DNA of 64,000 nucleotides from Marsupella aquatica (Eukaryota > Marchantiophyta), in the NCBI GenBank assembly GCA_973895155.1, contig OZ316897.1, forward strand, positions 22,258,001-22,322,000, written 5' to 3'. Below the pieces are notes generated by a model. It saw only the letters and a list, made by a program, of their open reading frames with translations, did no database searches and was not told where the DNA came from. Shown piece by piece: positions 29,516-42,542 of the stretch. How positions within the stretch are numbered: the stretch's first letter is position 1; every line of letters begins with the position of its first letter. The translations under genes and the position numbers were made by a program.

Positions 29516-29528
29516 TTGACAAAGTCAA
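29516..29528. promoter_or_regulatory. Paired W-box dyad upstream of germin-like copy 1
   Basis: ttgacaaagtcaa holds two inverted TTGAC cores, the binding core of WRKY factors, about 60 bases upstream of the TATA box. Present unchanged at 42840-42852 and 46881-46893 in the other copies. Suggests stress or defence regulation; binding is inferred. Confidence 0.5.
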
Positions 29529-32500
29529 CAAGTGAGGACAACGGTGAGATACTTAGAAGAAGGCTCCACGGCTTCAACCTTCCTCCCGCCTCGCCCGACA
29601 GGCCCGGTCTTGTCTGGGCTGGGTCATGACTTGGTGAACGGACGAGCAGGTTGGCTTGGTTGGAAGGTCGATCGCCCACTTCGAACTTTGTACAATTAAC
29701 GGCATTACACATTGTACCCTTGGCTGAAACGAGATTCCTCAACGTACAAGGGGTCCGTGCCTCCGTGCTTCTGAAGCGAGGACAAAATTATTGAAGTGGC
29801 TAGCAGATCCAAGTGAAAAGTGCATAAACGGAGCCTCTTTGTGCGACAAATCTGCGCGTTGTACATGCATGCAATAGTACGTACATCATCTTACTAGTTA
29901 AGTGCGAACTGCAGCCAACTGTTCACAAGCTCGGGTCTAGAGTGCGGGGTGCGGGTGAAAAGTAAGGGTGAGCCACTGCAACGTAATAGGGTTGGAAGAA
30001 GAAGCGGCGGATCTGGCACTTGAAACACAAGGGAGCTCCGTTGCTGCGTTGGAAGTGGATCGGCGATGGTACATGGAAAAGCAGGGGGTGGATCAGCGAT
30101 GGTGCATGGAAAAGCAGGGAAGCGCACGTGAATGAAAGCCAGGGAAGTCCGAGATCAGCTGCATGATCGACTGGCCTTTTAATTTTGCGCTGTCATTGAT
30201 TTTGAATTTGCGTAAGTTGACTGCGTATAAGGATTGATCGACGTTTTGCAGTTTTCTCGGGAGCGGCATTTCCTCTCAGCAGAAAGGCAAGGACCGCAGG
30301 GCCAACTTCCTACGTTTGGTAATGTAGCTAAGAACTTCCTGCTCTTCGCTGCTGCAAATACTTCCAAGCTCAATCCACCACCTCCGAGCCTTATCGAGTG
30401 CTTCTTAAACGGCGTGCTTTGAGCTCGGTTGCCTGGCCGTTGTCCTGTTCGATTTCCCACCATTTGCGCCGTTGCCCTGTCTCTGATTTCCCACCATCAG
30501 ACCTGCTCTTCATGGTAAGAGAGAGTTGCTGTCTGCACGCTCTCACAGGATTTGAATTTGGACAGTGAAAATCTGGAATTTACGATCTGCTGCAGGGATC
30601 TGGGAGGGACTCCACCTGTTGGCCTCGAGGATATCATCTACTCCCTTCTTCATTACCCACATCACGTTTTGGCCTCACCCGGTGCTGTTTTCGTCACTAC
30701 GTCATTCTGGTGGAGCAGGCATTCCCTTGACAAATTCCAACATCTCATATTTTTCAAGACGTAAGTAACATCGCCTCCCCCAAGTTCGAGCTCCCCTGAA
30801 GCTAGGGGATTCCGTCAAGAAGGTCTTCAATAACACCGCCACCGATAATAGAGCTGCTCGATAGATAACGCAGAGTCTTCTTACCAGACTGCTAATTCTG
30901 AGATGCTAAATCGGGGTAGAGCGAGCTCTAAGTGAAACTATTAGCCACTCCAAAATACGTTGGAAATTGTTCCTCGACAGCTATACGAGTGCTCCGAAGC
31001 TGGATCTAAATACGTTGAAAATTGTTCCTCGACAAGCTATACAACTCCGGAGGAGCTAGGAACGCAATTATCCACTCCTGAATGTTGCAAATTGTTACTC
31101 GACCAGCTATACAGGAGGAGCTAGGAAAGCAATTAACCACTCCTGAATCCGTTGCAAATTGTCCACGCCAAGCTATACAACTCGGTGGAGCAGCCAAAAG
31201 TCCGAGTCAGATCGTAAGATTTGTTTGTACATAGTCTAAGGTTGAGGTTCAGTTACAATGAGTTTTCAAAATAGCACGGAACTGACTGAGCGCTGAGTGT
31301 AATGAAGTACAGTACTGAACTTGCTCTCTGTTCGCTTGAGTTGATCAGTGCGAATGAGCTTACATATATTCATAGGGAGCACTCTGTCTCTGAAGTTGCC
31401 CGAGAATGGCACAACTATTCTCCCTTTCAGCGAAAATAGTTGAGGCTACTTCCCGATTCGAAATGCTGAGCGCTGCTTGGCCACTTGCCTGATTAAGCTC
31501 TCAACCACAGAAATTCAAAGCACCTGTTTGCCATAGAGCAGAATGGAGACTCGGAAGACCCTGTATTGGTGCTGCAGAGAAAAGATCTAACAGGAAGGAA
31601 GCAGATTAAAAAAGGAATGCCAAAACTCTGAATTTCTTGGACTGTCTGCCAATTACGGATTCTAGCAGCACCAACAAATCTTTGCTACTCGAGAAACATA
31701 CTTTGGAATCTTTCCTGTCTCTCAAAATATCAGATGATAATCGTCGTGAGGCCTAATTGCCCGGTCCTCAAGATGTCTGGCGCAGCCACTGCCTTCTCAT
31801 AGGGCCCCATGTTGGAACGCACCCAGCTGCCATCTATCTCTACTTGCGTTTGTCATCATCGGAGAAATTAATCGTGATGGCGTCTAATTTGTCTGTTTCT
31901 CTCAGATTACTTTAGCTATTGTCCTGAGTTTTTTTGGTACTGAGTCTTTTTTGTCTTCTGCATTTTTTTGTCCTCACCTCTATTGGCGTTGAAAGAACGG
32001 GTAATCGGAGCTATTCTCTCATGTAACGTAGACTATTGAGTCTCGTGTCAGGCAGATCGAACGGATATGGAAGTTGATGGGCAAAGGCATGAAACTAACA
32101 GACATTGAGTTTTCCTCGAAATTGCCCTGACTCACCGTCCCGTCAACAAATTTGATTCATAGCGTTTTCAACATTTTCAACTCAGCACAGACAGATTATG
32201 TTGACACAGAATGACTTCCAAGGAGACAATGAGGTCAAGCCTGATGTAGCTACCTGGAAAGATACGTAGTATGAAGCACAAATGGATTTCCCTCTGTTCC
32301 CCACGGGAAATCCAGTTTGTGAAGGGGTGTTGCGCCAGCCTTCTGATCGGCCACTTCGGGATCTGATTGGGTATCCAGATGGTTCGATACTTTCAGATCA
32401 GCTACTCCTCAACTCATTCAGCTCGTAAATATCAGCGTTGGGCCTTTTCTTTGTATGTTCAGTCCTCTCATTTCCTCTACAAATTGTAATGTCGCCATTC

Positions 32501-34168
32501 AAATCGACGAGCTTCATTACGTACTCCAGCTACTCAGTGTACTCTACGAATTACTCCGTCTTCAAACCAAGTCCCTCAGTTCCCCATGGGGAGTTTTCAG
32601 GTCACAGCTTGACAGTCAAGCAATCGCATGCATCTTAGCCACCTTTTCATTCAGATTGATCGTTTGCTATTTTTCTCTTTTCTTTGGCCCAAAGGCACGA
32701 GGTGCGACATACCCCTCGGGTCCATGCGTTACTTTGTGATCAGACGGCGTTCATTTGTACCAACACACTTCAGGAGGCGGTATGATAGCGGCGCAGGAAT
32801 TGCTTGAACCAAAAAGCTGAGTCCTTAGCGTATCGCTTCAAACTGTCACTGCGGTCAACATACATAGTTGAGACGGTCAAAGAGATGCGTGTAGCCAGAT
32901 ATCCACTCATAACAGTCTAGTACTCAATACTGCCCAGGCAAAATAGCCCCTTACATCTGCCCCTTCCCTGAACCCAAACAAACACCGGATATCATTAGAG
33001 ATTTCAAGCAGAGGAAGATTTCACATGGACTCCGAATAACTAAGGAAGCTCGCTTACGATACAGCTCAAGCAAACCTTCTCCAGTTCGTGTCACACAACT
33101 AGTGACAATAACCTCACGAGTTGGGAGGAAACACTGTGCATTGCTTACTGTTAACTTAATCATTCGCTTGACAGACACTTCACCTGGGTCCATTTCTTAG
33201 TCTGGCACATCTCTAAATTTCTATTTCTTTGCCATCTCACAATCTGTATGTATGGACTTCAAAATTATTGAGCTAGTTCAATCCTTGATTCCCATATGTC
33301 GATTGAGTTGAAAGATCCGTTCTTTGATTTCAAAACCTGACTTCAGCAATCTCGCCCCTACATGAGTGTTGGCGCAAGAACGTTTAAGATGTAGAGTCAA
33401 TAATGAGATGAAGACCCTTCAGTCCGGCCAAAGAATTGGTTTGCCTTTCTAGGTCCCCGCAAACCTTTGACATCTTCAATGTTCAAACACTGGTGCTTCG
33501 CCAATTGGGCCAAGGATTTAGTTTGGAAGTAAATGTGTACATTAATTTAATGTTAGATCGTTTTATTGTGAAGAGTTTTCGAAGGCCTCTGGCAGGCTTC
33601 GCACCACACCAACTGAGTTCAAGATGGCCTAGTTACTATTCGAATTTTGAAGTAAGTTTTCACAATACCAGAACTTCAAGCGACTAATGCAGACAGCCCC
33701 AGAAAGGTTCGGCCAGGAAGGGAACTTTGTAGCAAGATTCGACTTCAAGGTGAGCTCGGGGGTGAGCTCGACAAGTATCCGTCAGCAAGCTCATTCGCGT
33801 AGCCTCAGCTGTCAATTGAATTCAATTCGTAGAGTCAAATCTGATAGAAAACTTCCAAATTGGATACATGGTATCATGTTCACGTACATCCGTCCAGCAT
33901 TGTCAGCTGCGACTTCAATTCTATTCCCGATAAACGTAAAACTAACTCCGATAGACGATGACCAAATTGGGCATCTGTCATCATGTCCGTGTGGTGCATT
34001 CAACAGCTTTCGATTGGCATTAAGAATGAAGATACATCTGATAAGGAACGTCTGTCACTGCAATTCTGCAATGATGATGACTTATAGAAAAGAGTGGCCC
34101 GGCCTACTCACATCACAACCATAGACCGACCACTGGCAAGGCATTCGATTCGATGACACATTCTGCTC
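29529..34168. other. Intergenic DNA between germin-like copy 1 and the SDR gene
   Basis: The first part (to about 29880) is promoter-side sequence duplicated upstream of copy 3. Beyond it no gene is recognised. A block of imperfect repeats lies at about 30950-31200. ORFs of 60-145 codons (such as 33687-34124) have no recognisable domains. Confidence 0.55.
30950..31200. repeat. Imperfect tandem repeat, unit about 60 bp
   Basis: Four diverged units sharing gttgcaaattgttcctcgac, agctatacaactcggaggagct and ccactcctgaat, with insertions between them. Confidence 0.7.
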
Positions 34169-35170
34169 TCAAGCCAAACCGACCATCTTTAATGAGTCGG
34201 TCCACAAGTGATCCTCTTTTTCCTCGTCGTAAGCATGCTCTGCATACCCAGGATCGCTGATCGCACTCTCCTCCTTTACCGGCAGGCTAACCTGCACATC
34301 CTCCAAATACTTGCCTCCTTTCCCCTCCCACTCCTTCCCCACAGCCGCCCAAACGGTCGTCGCAGCCCCCTGCTCCGTGCTCTTCGTAATAGCCTCAATC
34401 CCGGGCGAGTTCAAGGCTTCCTTCAAGTCCTCTGGCAAATAGTTCGCCAGCGGCGTCCGGATGCACCCCGGGTGCAGGCTCGTCGCGTGAAGGCCCTGCT
34501 GCCCGAAATGCCGATCGATGTAATTGGCCATATAAATGTTTGCCGTCTTGCCTTGCGCATATGCGAGCATGGGATTGTAGTCTCCTGTTTTGAAATTGTA
34601 GTCGTCGAAGCGAATGCCAGTGAGGCGATGGCCGGAAGATGCGACTGTGACGACGCGCGAGTTGAACTCCGGCATAGAAGAAGCGAGCAGACTGGGTTTG
34701 AGGAGGTTGAACAGCAGGAAGTGGCCGAGATGATTGGTGCCGAATTGAGTTTCGAATCCGTCCACAGTTGTTGTTCCGGGGGCGGGGATGCCCATCACGC
34801 CTGCGTTGCACACGAGGACGTTGATCGGTTTCTCGGCGGTCTTGGAGAGGAACTCTGCTGTTGCGGCTCGAACGCTCTCCAGGGAAGAGAGGTCCATGGA
34901 CAGGAGCTCGACGCGGCCGGGCTCGAGGAAGTCCGCTAGTGCCGTCTTGCCCTTGTCAATATCTCGTACCCCGCAGTACACCCTCGCTCCTGTGGTCGCG
35001 ATGGCACGAGCAGTCTCGACTCCAATTCCTGAAGAGCAACCGGTTATTAGGAAGGTTTTGTTCTTTAATTTGCCTTCCAGCCCCTCGTCCTGGATGATTT
35101 GCAGAGCGGTAGGACGGGCGTCGCCTGCTCCCTGAGGATTCACATGGACTGCTGCGTATTTGGGTGCCAT
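34169..35170 (-). CDS. Short-chain dehydrogenase/reductase, fungal-like, intronless
   Basis: 333 aa from ATG at 35170. Classical SDR: cofactor motif TGCSSGIG (43-50), NAG (122-124), Ser in VASSGHR (about 178), catalytic Tyr204-x3-Lys208 (YAQGK). Oxidoreductase using NAD(P)H on an unknown small substrate, probably cytosolic because no targeting peptide is seen. The N-terminal HVNPQGAGDARPTALQII extension and the C-terminal EQGAATTVWAAVGKEWEGKG block are, from memory, characteristic of SDRs of filamentous ascomycetes. The ORF has no intron and is visibly GC-richer than its flanks. Best guess is gene transfer from a fungus, or less likely contamination; the flanks look like the rest of the plant window. 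A long antisense ORF (34208-34939) is its shadow. Confidence 0.92.
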   Translation of the reverse strand: MAPKYAAVHVNPQGAGDARPTALQIIQDEGLEGKLKNKTFLITGCSSGIGVETARAIATTGARVYCGVRDIDKGKTALADFLEPGRVELLSMDLSSLESVRAATAEFLSKTAEKPINVLVCNAGVMGIPAPGTTTVDGFETQFGTNHLGHFLLFNLLKPSLLASSMPEFNSRVVTVASSGHRLTGIRFDDYNFKTGDYNPMLAYAQGKTANIYMANYIDRHFGQQGLHATSLHPGCIRTPLANYLPEDLKEALNSPGIEAITKSTEQGAATTVWAAVGKEWEGKGGKYLEDVQVSLPVKEESAISDPGYAEHAYDEEKEDHLWTDSLKMVGLA

Positions 35171-38100
35171 TGTCGGAGAACGAGCTCGAAGTGTAGCTAG
35201 GAGCGTGTGGATTGGGCGAAGTTTACGGTATGCTTGCTCTGAGTTTGGCGTTGTAATGGCATTCTGAGTGTGGACTTGTGGAGATTGCAGAAAGATCCAA
35301 GGAATGTTTATACTGTCTTGCTCTGCGAGCTCTTATTTAGAGGTTTGGTGTGGAGGAAGGTTGGTTTGAGAATCCGAAAAATATAAAACGAAGACATGGA
35401 CCACGACGTTTGGCCATCATTGTGTCCGGGCAGGTAGGAATTCGAACAGTTTGTTCTTTCCGTGTGTACTAGGTGTTCTAGAACGTGTCTTCCTTAGAGG
35501 TCTACTGCAATTTGGATGGATGTAGGAAGGAATTTCTTAGGAAGTTTCTGAAACAAAAGTTCAAAAAACCTTCCTAATGAGCCTAGAATTGAGAGGTCCC
35601 ACTTTCTATCCCCCCTCCACAGGCATCCCCCCATCCCCCCATCCCCCCTCCATCCCCCTCCACAGGCAAGGGTTGTGGAGATGAGCCTAGAACTGAGAGG
35701 TCCCATGTTCTATCCCCCTTCCACATGCAAGGGTTGTGGAGGGTGAGTGTGTGTGTGAGTGGGGTGTGATGATAGGAGTATTGGTTTTTCCTCAGCCCTG
35801 GCTGGTTCGCTTTGGGCTCTGGTTCAACCCTCTCGCCCTCCTGGTCCTGGGTATGTTGACCCCCCTTGTGGGTTACCCTACAGAGGTGTATGCTCAGGAG
35901 TTGATCATCTATCCTCTATTGGATGGATCAGCTTTCGGTTTCAAAGCAAAAAAAAAAACCAACCTTCAGTTATCCAGAATCACATTTCACTGAAATATCG
36001 TCCGCTAGATTACCTTCGGGCACTTCCAGTCAAAAAGCTTCAGCTAGATTACGAGCAAGCACTCCTTGAATGCACCGTCGTTGTACAGCAGATCAAGCGA
36101 GCTGCTACCTGTCCACTTCGGGTATTGAGATGATTACATATGCAACATACCGCACACTTATACTGTATGATAGGTCTCAGCCTACCATCGTTGCAGCTAG
36201 GGAAGTGCCACCGGGTGGTCATCCTGTTAGTTCTGGTGACATGGGGTGGTTCTCTATCTAAGCTTTTCTAAAGTACCAAGTCCAATACAAAACAATTCTA
36301 CAAGACTTTTTTCAGTGTTGATTTCTTCAAGCTCCATTCTGTCCTGGTCTCTTGCTTTCAGGACTTCTTGGATGATTGAAAACACTCCTTAGACCGTCTG
36401 ACCGAACCAGCAAACTAAACTGTAAAGCTCGCTTATCGCTCTTTTCTGGCATTTGCCAACTCCTGCACCACATTCATGTCTCTCCTCCAGCTGAAATAAG
36501 ACTTTGCAGGTGAAAGTGGACCTACCATTGTCAGCGGCGAAGCGGAAAGTGCATACAGATCTGTTTGTAATAGTCAAAGCCACCCCTAATCGTCCAAAGT
36601 TCTGGATGGTAGAGTTTGCAACAAATCAAGCAGTATCCAAAACTTGCCTTCACTGTAAAGTTCATGTCAACTGTGTTAACAAATTTTAGGATTTCATCTT
36701 TGGAAGAATTGTCATAGAAATTGTTCTCTTTGTTTCTTAGTGGGGCCTAAAAATAGTTTTGGCTGACCTATGTTCAGCTATGTGAGAAGGGACCAAAAAA
36801 GTCCCCCCAGATATTTTTGTTGTGCAATACATACAGACTGCAATACAATGGATTGCAATACTCTACTTCTATACAGTTTCCTTTGTTCTAAAGATACCAA
36901 AACAAAATCTAATGTATTATAATTATACAGTATTTGTATTAGGCAAGATCATGATGGCTTAGGTAAGCAGAGGAAGGAGATACAAGGGGAACATTTAATG
37001 GTTTGTCTTTTTTGTTTAATTCCTTCTTTTGTTCTCTTTCAACTTTTTTGCCTTTTTGTGTTTATTCAACTTTTTTGTCTTTTTGTGTTTATTTGTTGTT
37101 TTTAGATTTTCTTCCCGGAGAAGGGTCTTGTATTTAGGGAGACTATTTTTAGTGTGATTGTCTTCCTCATTTAGGGGGTCCTATTTCTATGGAATTGTAT
37201 TTCACCAAAAACCTGAGTTTCACCCCTATTCCACCAGTATCTTTGATAGGCTAAATATGAGTACAATTTTTAAAAGAATATTTTTCTAATCAGGTGAGCT
37301 TTTGTATAAGAATTGAGTTAGGTGTGTTTCTAGATAGTAGTTACAAAATTAGCATAAGCTAAGTGTGACATTAACTAAGGTAACTAAGGGCAAGATTATA
37401 TAAAATGTGGGTTAGGTGTGCTTTCTATGAAGGTAACCAAAAGATTAACATAGATTAGGTGTAACATTAGCCAGGCCCATATCAAATATATTCACTTATG
37501 TCACCAATGGGAGTGTATTGTTGATAATGAATGAGTGTGGCTGGATTTTAGGTTTACACCAAGAAGTCAAGGTGTCTCAATCTTGACTTGGAACTATCAT
37601 GACTTGATATGCAAATGTGTAAACTTCTTAATCTATCTCTTCCTGTAATAGCAAATTGGATTGATGTTTCTATGATAGATTATTCTTAGAAAGATTGTTG
37701 CAAATACCGACAATAGATAAATTATCTTTATCCATGTAAGAGAGCATACCAAATCCCATTCTTTTCCTGTGGGTAAGAACTACAAGGTAAACATAATTCA
37801 TTTAGTTTGTTGGAAAAACCATAACAAATACAAAGTAAATAATATATATTGATGTCATATGTGTTAAGCATAGATGACAATCGCAACGGCAAGCCCATGA
37901 ACTATCCAATGCACAAGTGTTGACACAGAGAGATATGTGGTTCACCTCCACTAGAGGCTACGTCCACGGGAACACACAAGAGCTTTACTGCACTCTAGGC
38001 TGATCGGCCATACCAAGCATCCACAACACAAGTTCTCCCTATCTCTCAACTCACTGGCTTTGTAACAATGAGCCTGAGTTCCTACTCTCCAAGCAAACAC

Positions 38101-41100
38101 CGTTTAGGTATAGTGTATGTACAGCATAACTAACCTAACCTAGTCTGTGATTAAGGTTAGCCCTAATTGTAGTACAGTCGTAACTCTAGACCTAAGAGTA
38201 AATTAATCCTAACAATATGTGCATGATACTTGCAATAACAAGTTCAAAATTGGTTAACCTTTTAACATATCTATCTAAAGCTCTGACTACCTCTACCTTA
38301 ATTGTGTGGAGCTTAAGTACATGGGTGTCATCAATGTCAAATCCTAAAGCATCTCTCCACGTCTCATCCGAACTAAATCACACTTCTTTGCCTAATACAT
38401 GAGGGAGTGCATAATAATTTGATGTTGCTACATGAAGCTGCACCATTCTCAATAACAATTGTTTTGTTTTATTTACTTTTGTAAATCATGAGCTCATTAG
38501 CAGGGACCAAAGCCCGTCACTAAGGTTCATGAGGGTGGACCAAAAAATTCCTTCTCTAAATCATTTGAGTTGTGCTTCAAGTTGTCAAGACTACCAACTC
38601 AGAACCCTGAGGTCTAGGGCTCAAATTGCAACTTCAGTGTGCAAGTAAATTAATAACCTTTTGAGGGTAGAAAATTGTCAGGGAGCCTAGGTTCCTGCTG
38701 ACTATTTAAACTCAGAGGCAGCTTTTGTATTAATTGGGCTCAACTTCACTCTATTGTTCCGGGGTGGCCAAAATCATGCAACCATGTATTAGTTGTTGCA
38801 GTCATGGGCAGTTTTGGGTACAGCACCTCAAGAACGTAATCCATGAAGGCATCCCCTTTGGCATACTTATTTGCTAATTGTTTACATGGTCATGAAGAGA
38901 ATTATTAGAGTGCTTGCTTAGTGCTCTCAGAGTACTAAAGAGATAAAGTGCCTGGGGTAAAAACTTTTGATTTTTCCAGGGGTGAGGTCACCCCAATGTC
39001 ACTTTCATATTACCTAATTTGGCCCAAAAGCATAGTGGACCACAAATACGTTGCTAGAGTGTGACTCAAGTGACATGACATGCATAGTGATGCAAGTAAG
39101 CAATCAGTCCTTGGAGACAGAAGTATTCTTCTTCCATGATGCACCACTCTTGTCAACTCAATTCCAGGTAACTCTTGGTTTTTCAGCAATAATTGGAAAA
39201 TGACATTGGGCATGTCGCAAACAAGGTTTTGATCCTTAGAGTGATCATTTTCTGAAAACAACTAGTAGGCGTGTAATTTAGTTCAGCCTTTGTGACTGAC
39301 CCCCTTGGTCTTGGGCCTGGTCTGGTTTTTTTGTAAATGGGTCAGCTTCCTCTGTTTAGTGCCCTTTTCTTAACTCATTTGTTATAATTTTTGAAGCTGC
39401 TATAATGGTGAATGCACATTTCAGATTTTGTCTTATTCAGATTTTTTTAGTTTTAGGTATTCTAGAGTGTTTGTCTTATTCAGATTTTTTAGTTTTAGGT
39501 ATTCTAGAGTGTTTTGAACTTATTTTGGCAGCCCCCTTTCACAGTATGTGTTGTCTTAGAGATGAAACCAAAGGCTCCACCACCAAGAGTGAGAGAAATG
39601 ATGCTTGTGTGTTTTCTTAGAGATGAAACCAAAGGCTCCACCACCACGAGTGAGAGAAATGATGTTGAAGAACATGAATGCATAGCCTCTTAAGTTCTCC
39701 TCATGTTTTTCTTTCCTAGGTTTATGGTTTTTATTGAAAGGAGTGTCATTCATAAGGCACCTTGAGTTAAGTGCACATATCCTAACATTGTTTGAGTGTA
39801 CCTTTTCTTGGTAACATTGTTTGAGTGTACCTTTTCTTGGTAACATTGTTTGAGTGTACTTTTTCTTGGTCACTGTGCTGTGCTTTGGCAGACACTTTAC
39901 TTATATAATAGCACTTCTATGCTTTCATATTTTATTTACTTTCAGATCACTACAAGACAAAAAATAAAGCATGTTCCAGGATGAGCATGCTATAATGCTA
40001 TATTCAACAAGCCATAAATTGGCTATTGAATGGATTTGACCAGTTCTGAAACCTAATGGAGTGGGTATTGTATACATTTTAAAATCACAAATTACTAAAG
40101 AAAAGTGCATCACTTCGCCTTAATTAAGTATTAAATAGATCTTTGATGTTCATGAAGAATAGTCCTGAAGGTGCACGAGGGGCTTCGTCCTTAGTCCTTC
40201 CTTTGCTCTACAAAAGGGGCCCTGCCACGTACTAAGACCCATACTCATTTGCATGGGTGACCAGCAGACTTGTCCTGTTCACTTAATTGAACTAAGACCC
40301 CTCATAGGACCACTATATTTTGAGCCATAGACTGCCCACAGTGGTAAGTTAATGAGATGAGATTGATTTAGGAATTGGGAGGAGTCTAATGTAGCTATAG
40401 TAGTTTTCATGAAGAATTGAAATAGATATAAATTTGTAACAACTTTTAACTGCACTTTGTCACTAAAGATATTTTAATTCACAATATTGCCACTATTTTT
40501 TCTATATTTATAAAAATGTCACGATTTAGTATATGAATGACAAGTTTACCAAGGTAACCAGAGAAACATATACCCGTGATATTTTTTGTAAATACAAAAA
40601 AATCAGTGGCATTATTGTAAATTCAAACATTTTTAGTGACAATATCCATAAAATTGTAAATATTAGTCACTCACTTCACTCTCCACACTTTGTACTTTCA
40701 GAAGTTAGTTTTTTAGCATATATTAACTACGACAAAAAAGATATCATAAGGTATATAGTCGTTCAAGAGAAGAGGAGGTAACAGACAGAAGCGATGTCTA
40801 GCTGCATGTATAGACATCATTCATTCCTTTAGTCGAATTCCAAACTCCGAACTTGGATCCGCAGACATCGCACTGCCAATTATGGAAAGATACATACATC
40901 CATACCTATTTGGCGAGCAAGCTCCCGCTGCACACGGATTCATACTTTTAATGTATGTGTTCATTTCCATAGTTACATCTGACATATTTAAGACAAATGT
41001 TTAAATGACAGTGTCGATGAGGTGTGGACCTTTGAACATATAGAAACTAATGCAAAGAACAAAAGGTGCCACAGAGGGCGACAGGATCCCGAAGGCAACA

Positions 41101-41709
41101 ACCCCAAGAAACCCAATGATGGATGGAAACAATTAAGGCGAACAATACAGGAAAGCAGAAGAGCCAAAAAGCCCAAGAATCCGAAGCAACTGGCCAAAGA
41201 AGAAATACAAGATTGAACTCTAGTGAGCAAAAAACCGAAAAGCCTAGTAAGCTCCTCCAACCAGGCAGAATTATTCTAGCGTAGATCGAAGAAATGCCGT
41301 TCGTCTCAGGTCTCCGGCAGCAGCCTTACATGTATAATTGCTAAGTACTGCCCGGATTGAGGAATTCCTGGATCCCTGCTGAGTCTAGCTAAGCTGGCAT
41401 TTTCACAACAAACTCAGGCTTGAAACCAAATGCCTGTACGAGAATGCAGTGCCCCCAAGTTCAAATGAAGTGCATCTACAGAAAGCTTCACTACAGACTA
41501 TCGGAATCTGCGAATCCGTCTCTCAGCCAATGCTCAAGACAGTAGCTCATTCGTCAATTGTGTAATATTAACCAGATTCAATCCACTACCAGGTTACGTG
41601 ACGTTGTTCCTCATCGCAAGACTATCGGAATCTGCGAATCCGATTCTCAGCCAATGCTCAAGACAGTAGCTCATTCGTCAATTGTGTAACATTAACCAGA
41701 TTCAATCCA
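35171..41709. other. Intergenic DNA between the SDR and germin-like copy 2
   Basis: No gene recognised in 6.5 kb. Immediately upstream of the SDR a TATA-like agtataaac lies on the - strand near 35303-35312. A C-rich duplicated block occurs at 35580-35730 (gagcctagaa-ttgagaggtccc twice). Short tandem duplications occur at 39428-39870. From about 41230 the sequence is the 3' flank shared with the other germin-like copies. Confidence 0.55.
39428..39870. repeat. Cluster of three unrelated short tandem duplications
   Basis: About 43 bp x2 at 39428-39512 (ttgtcttattcagattt), about 61 bp x2 at 39554-39664 (tcttagagatgaaacc), and about 29 bp x3 at 39783-39870 (taacattgtttgagtgta). Confidence 0.85.
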
Positions 41710-41744
41710 CTACCAGGTTAACGTGACGTTGTTCCTCATCGCAA
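41496..41744. repeat. Tandem duplication (124 and 125 bp) across the 3' end of germin-like copy 2
   Basis: Units 41496-41619 and 41620-41744, both starting gactatcgga, with a few differences. The second includes the last codons and stop of the gene; the first carries a mutated copy of the same end. Not present at copies 1 and 3. Confidence 0.9.
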
Positions 41745-42542
41745 CGGACTGCTTGACCTTGTCTATTTCCTGGTTGTTGCCATTGACACCGAAGGCCGTG
41801 CTGAGAACATTGTCGGGGAGACCTTTGCCACCGGCGGTGAAGAGAGCTTTGGCAATCAGGAGCGTTCCGGGGTTCTCACTGGAGAGCGCAGAGAAGCCTG
41901 AAGCCGGTGTCTTACCATTATTGCGCTGCCAGTGCAAAGTACCCTTGGGAAACACAAAGATGTCGCCCTCCTGCACGGTTGTCTCGAATAGCTCGTTTGC
42001 AGTATCGACAAATCCCACGTCAAGTGCCCCTGGAACAAAAATAAACCACAAGAATCACCAATTCAGTCCTCAGTATAATGATCACGGGGGAACCAGGATT
42101 CTCAATGCTTGGACGTACCGAAGCATATTTTCTCTAGCACGATGGCACGAGCAGCTCGTAACGTCATGTAACGATCCTAATGAAACACAGCTTAGATCCA
42201 TTACTTGCAGTGTCATAACGATTTTTTCGGAACTGTACCTGAAAGAACGTAGAACACTTCGGTTGCGCGAGGATGAGTATGGGGATCAATCTGCGACTCT
42301 GCGCCGAACTCGAACAGCACAGCTGCAAGGCCCAGCCCGCTGAGTCCTCTGATGGCGGCTCCGGTGGGCGCCGCTATTCCCTTGCCTAGCGTCTGAGGGT
42401 TGCGGAATCCCTTGAAAGTAAAGTCGTCCACGGTCGGGTTGGTGACATTGAAATCGGTGGTGAGGTCGGGGTCACTCGCAAGAACTGTGTGCACCATCAG
42501 TGTGGACACCAGCAGTCCCAAAATGAACACAAATCTCGCCAT
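41710..42542 (-). CDS. Germin-like protein, copy 2
   Basis: Exons 42542-42239 (304 nt) and 42029-41710 (320 nt), 207 aa, same splice sites and start as the other copies, but the intron is only 209 bp. Signal peptide MARFVFILGLLVSTLMVHTV, both germin boxes and all metal ligands intact. Differs from copies 1 and 3 at a few residues (VQEGDIFVF, GVNGNNQE, VDDFTFK). Promoter shows the same TATA and W-box dyad. It is the most diverged of the three copies. Expected secreted cupin, as for copy 1. Confidence 0.95.

Noticed and set aside
34208-34939. 243-codon ORF antisense to the SDR
   Set aside because: Shadow of a GC-rich coding region; its composition is that of a reverse-complemented frame.
41022-41216. 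64-codon Lys/Pro/Asn-rich + strand ORF
   Set aside because: Biased composition, no start context, no homologue recognised.
41723-42343. 206-codon + strand ORF over germin-like copy 2
   Set aside because: Antisense to both exons and runs through the intron; the germin frame with splice sites explains the region.
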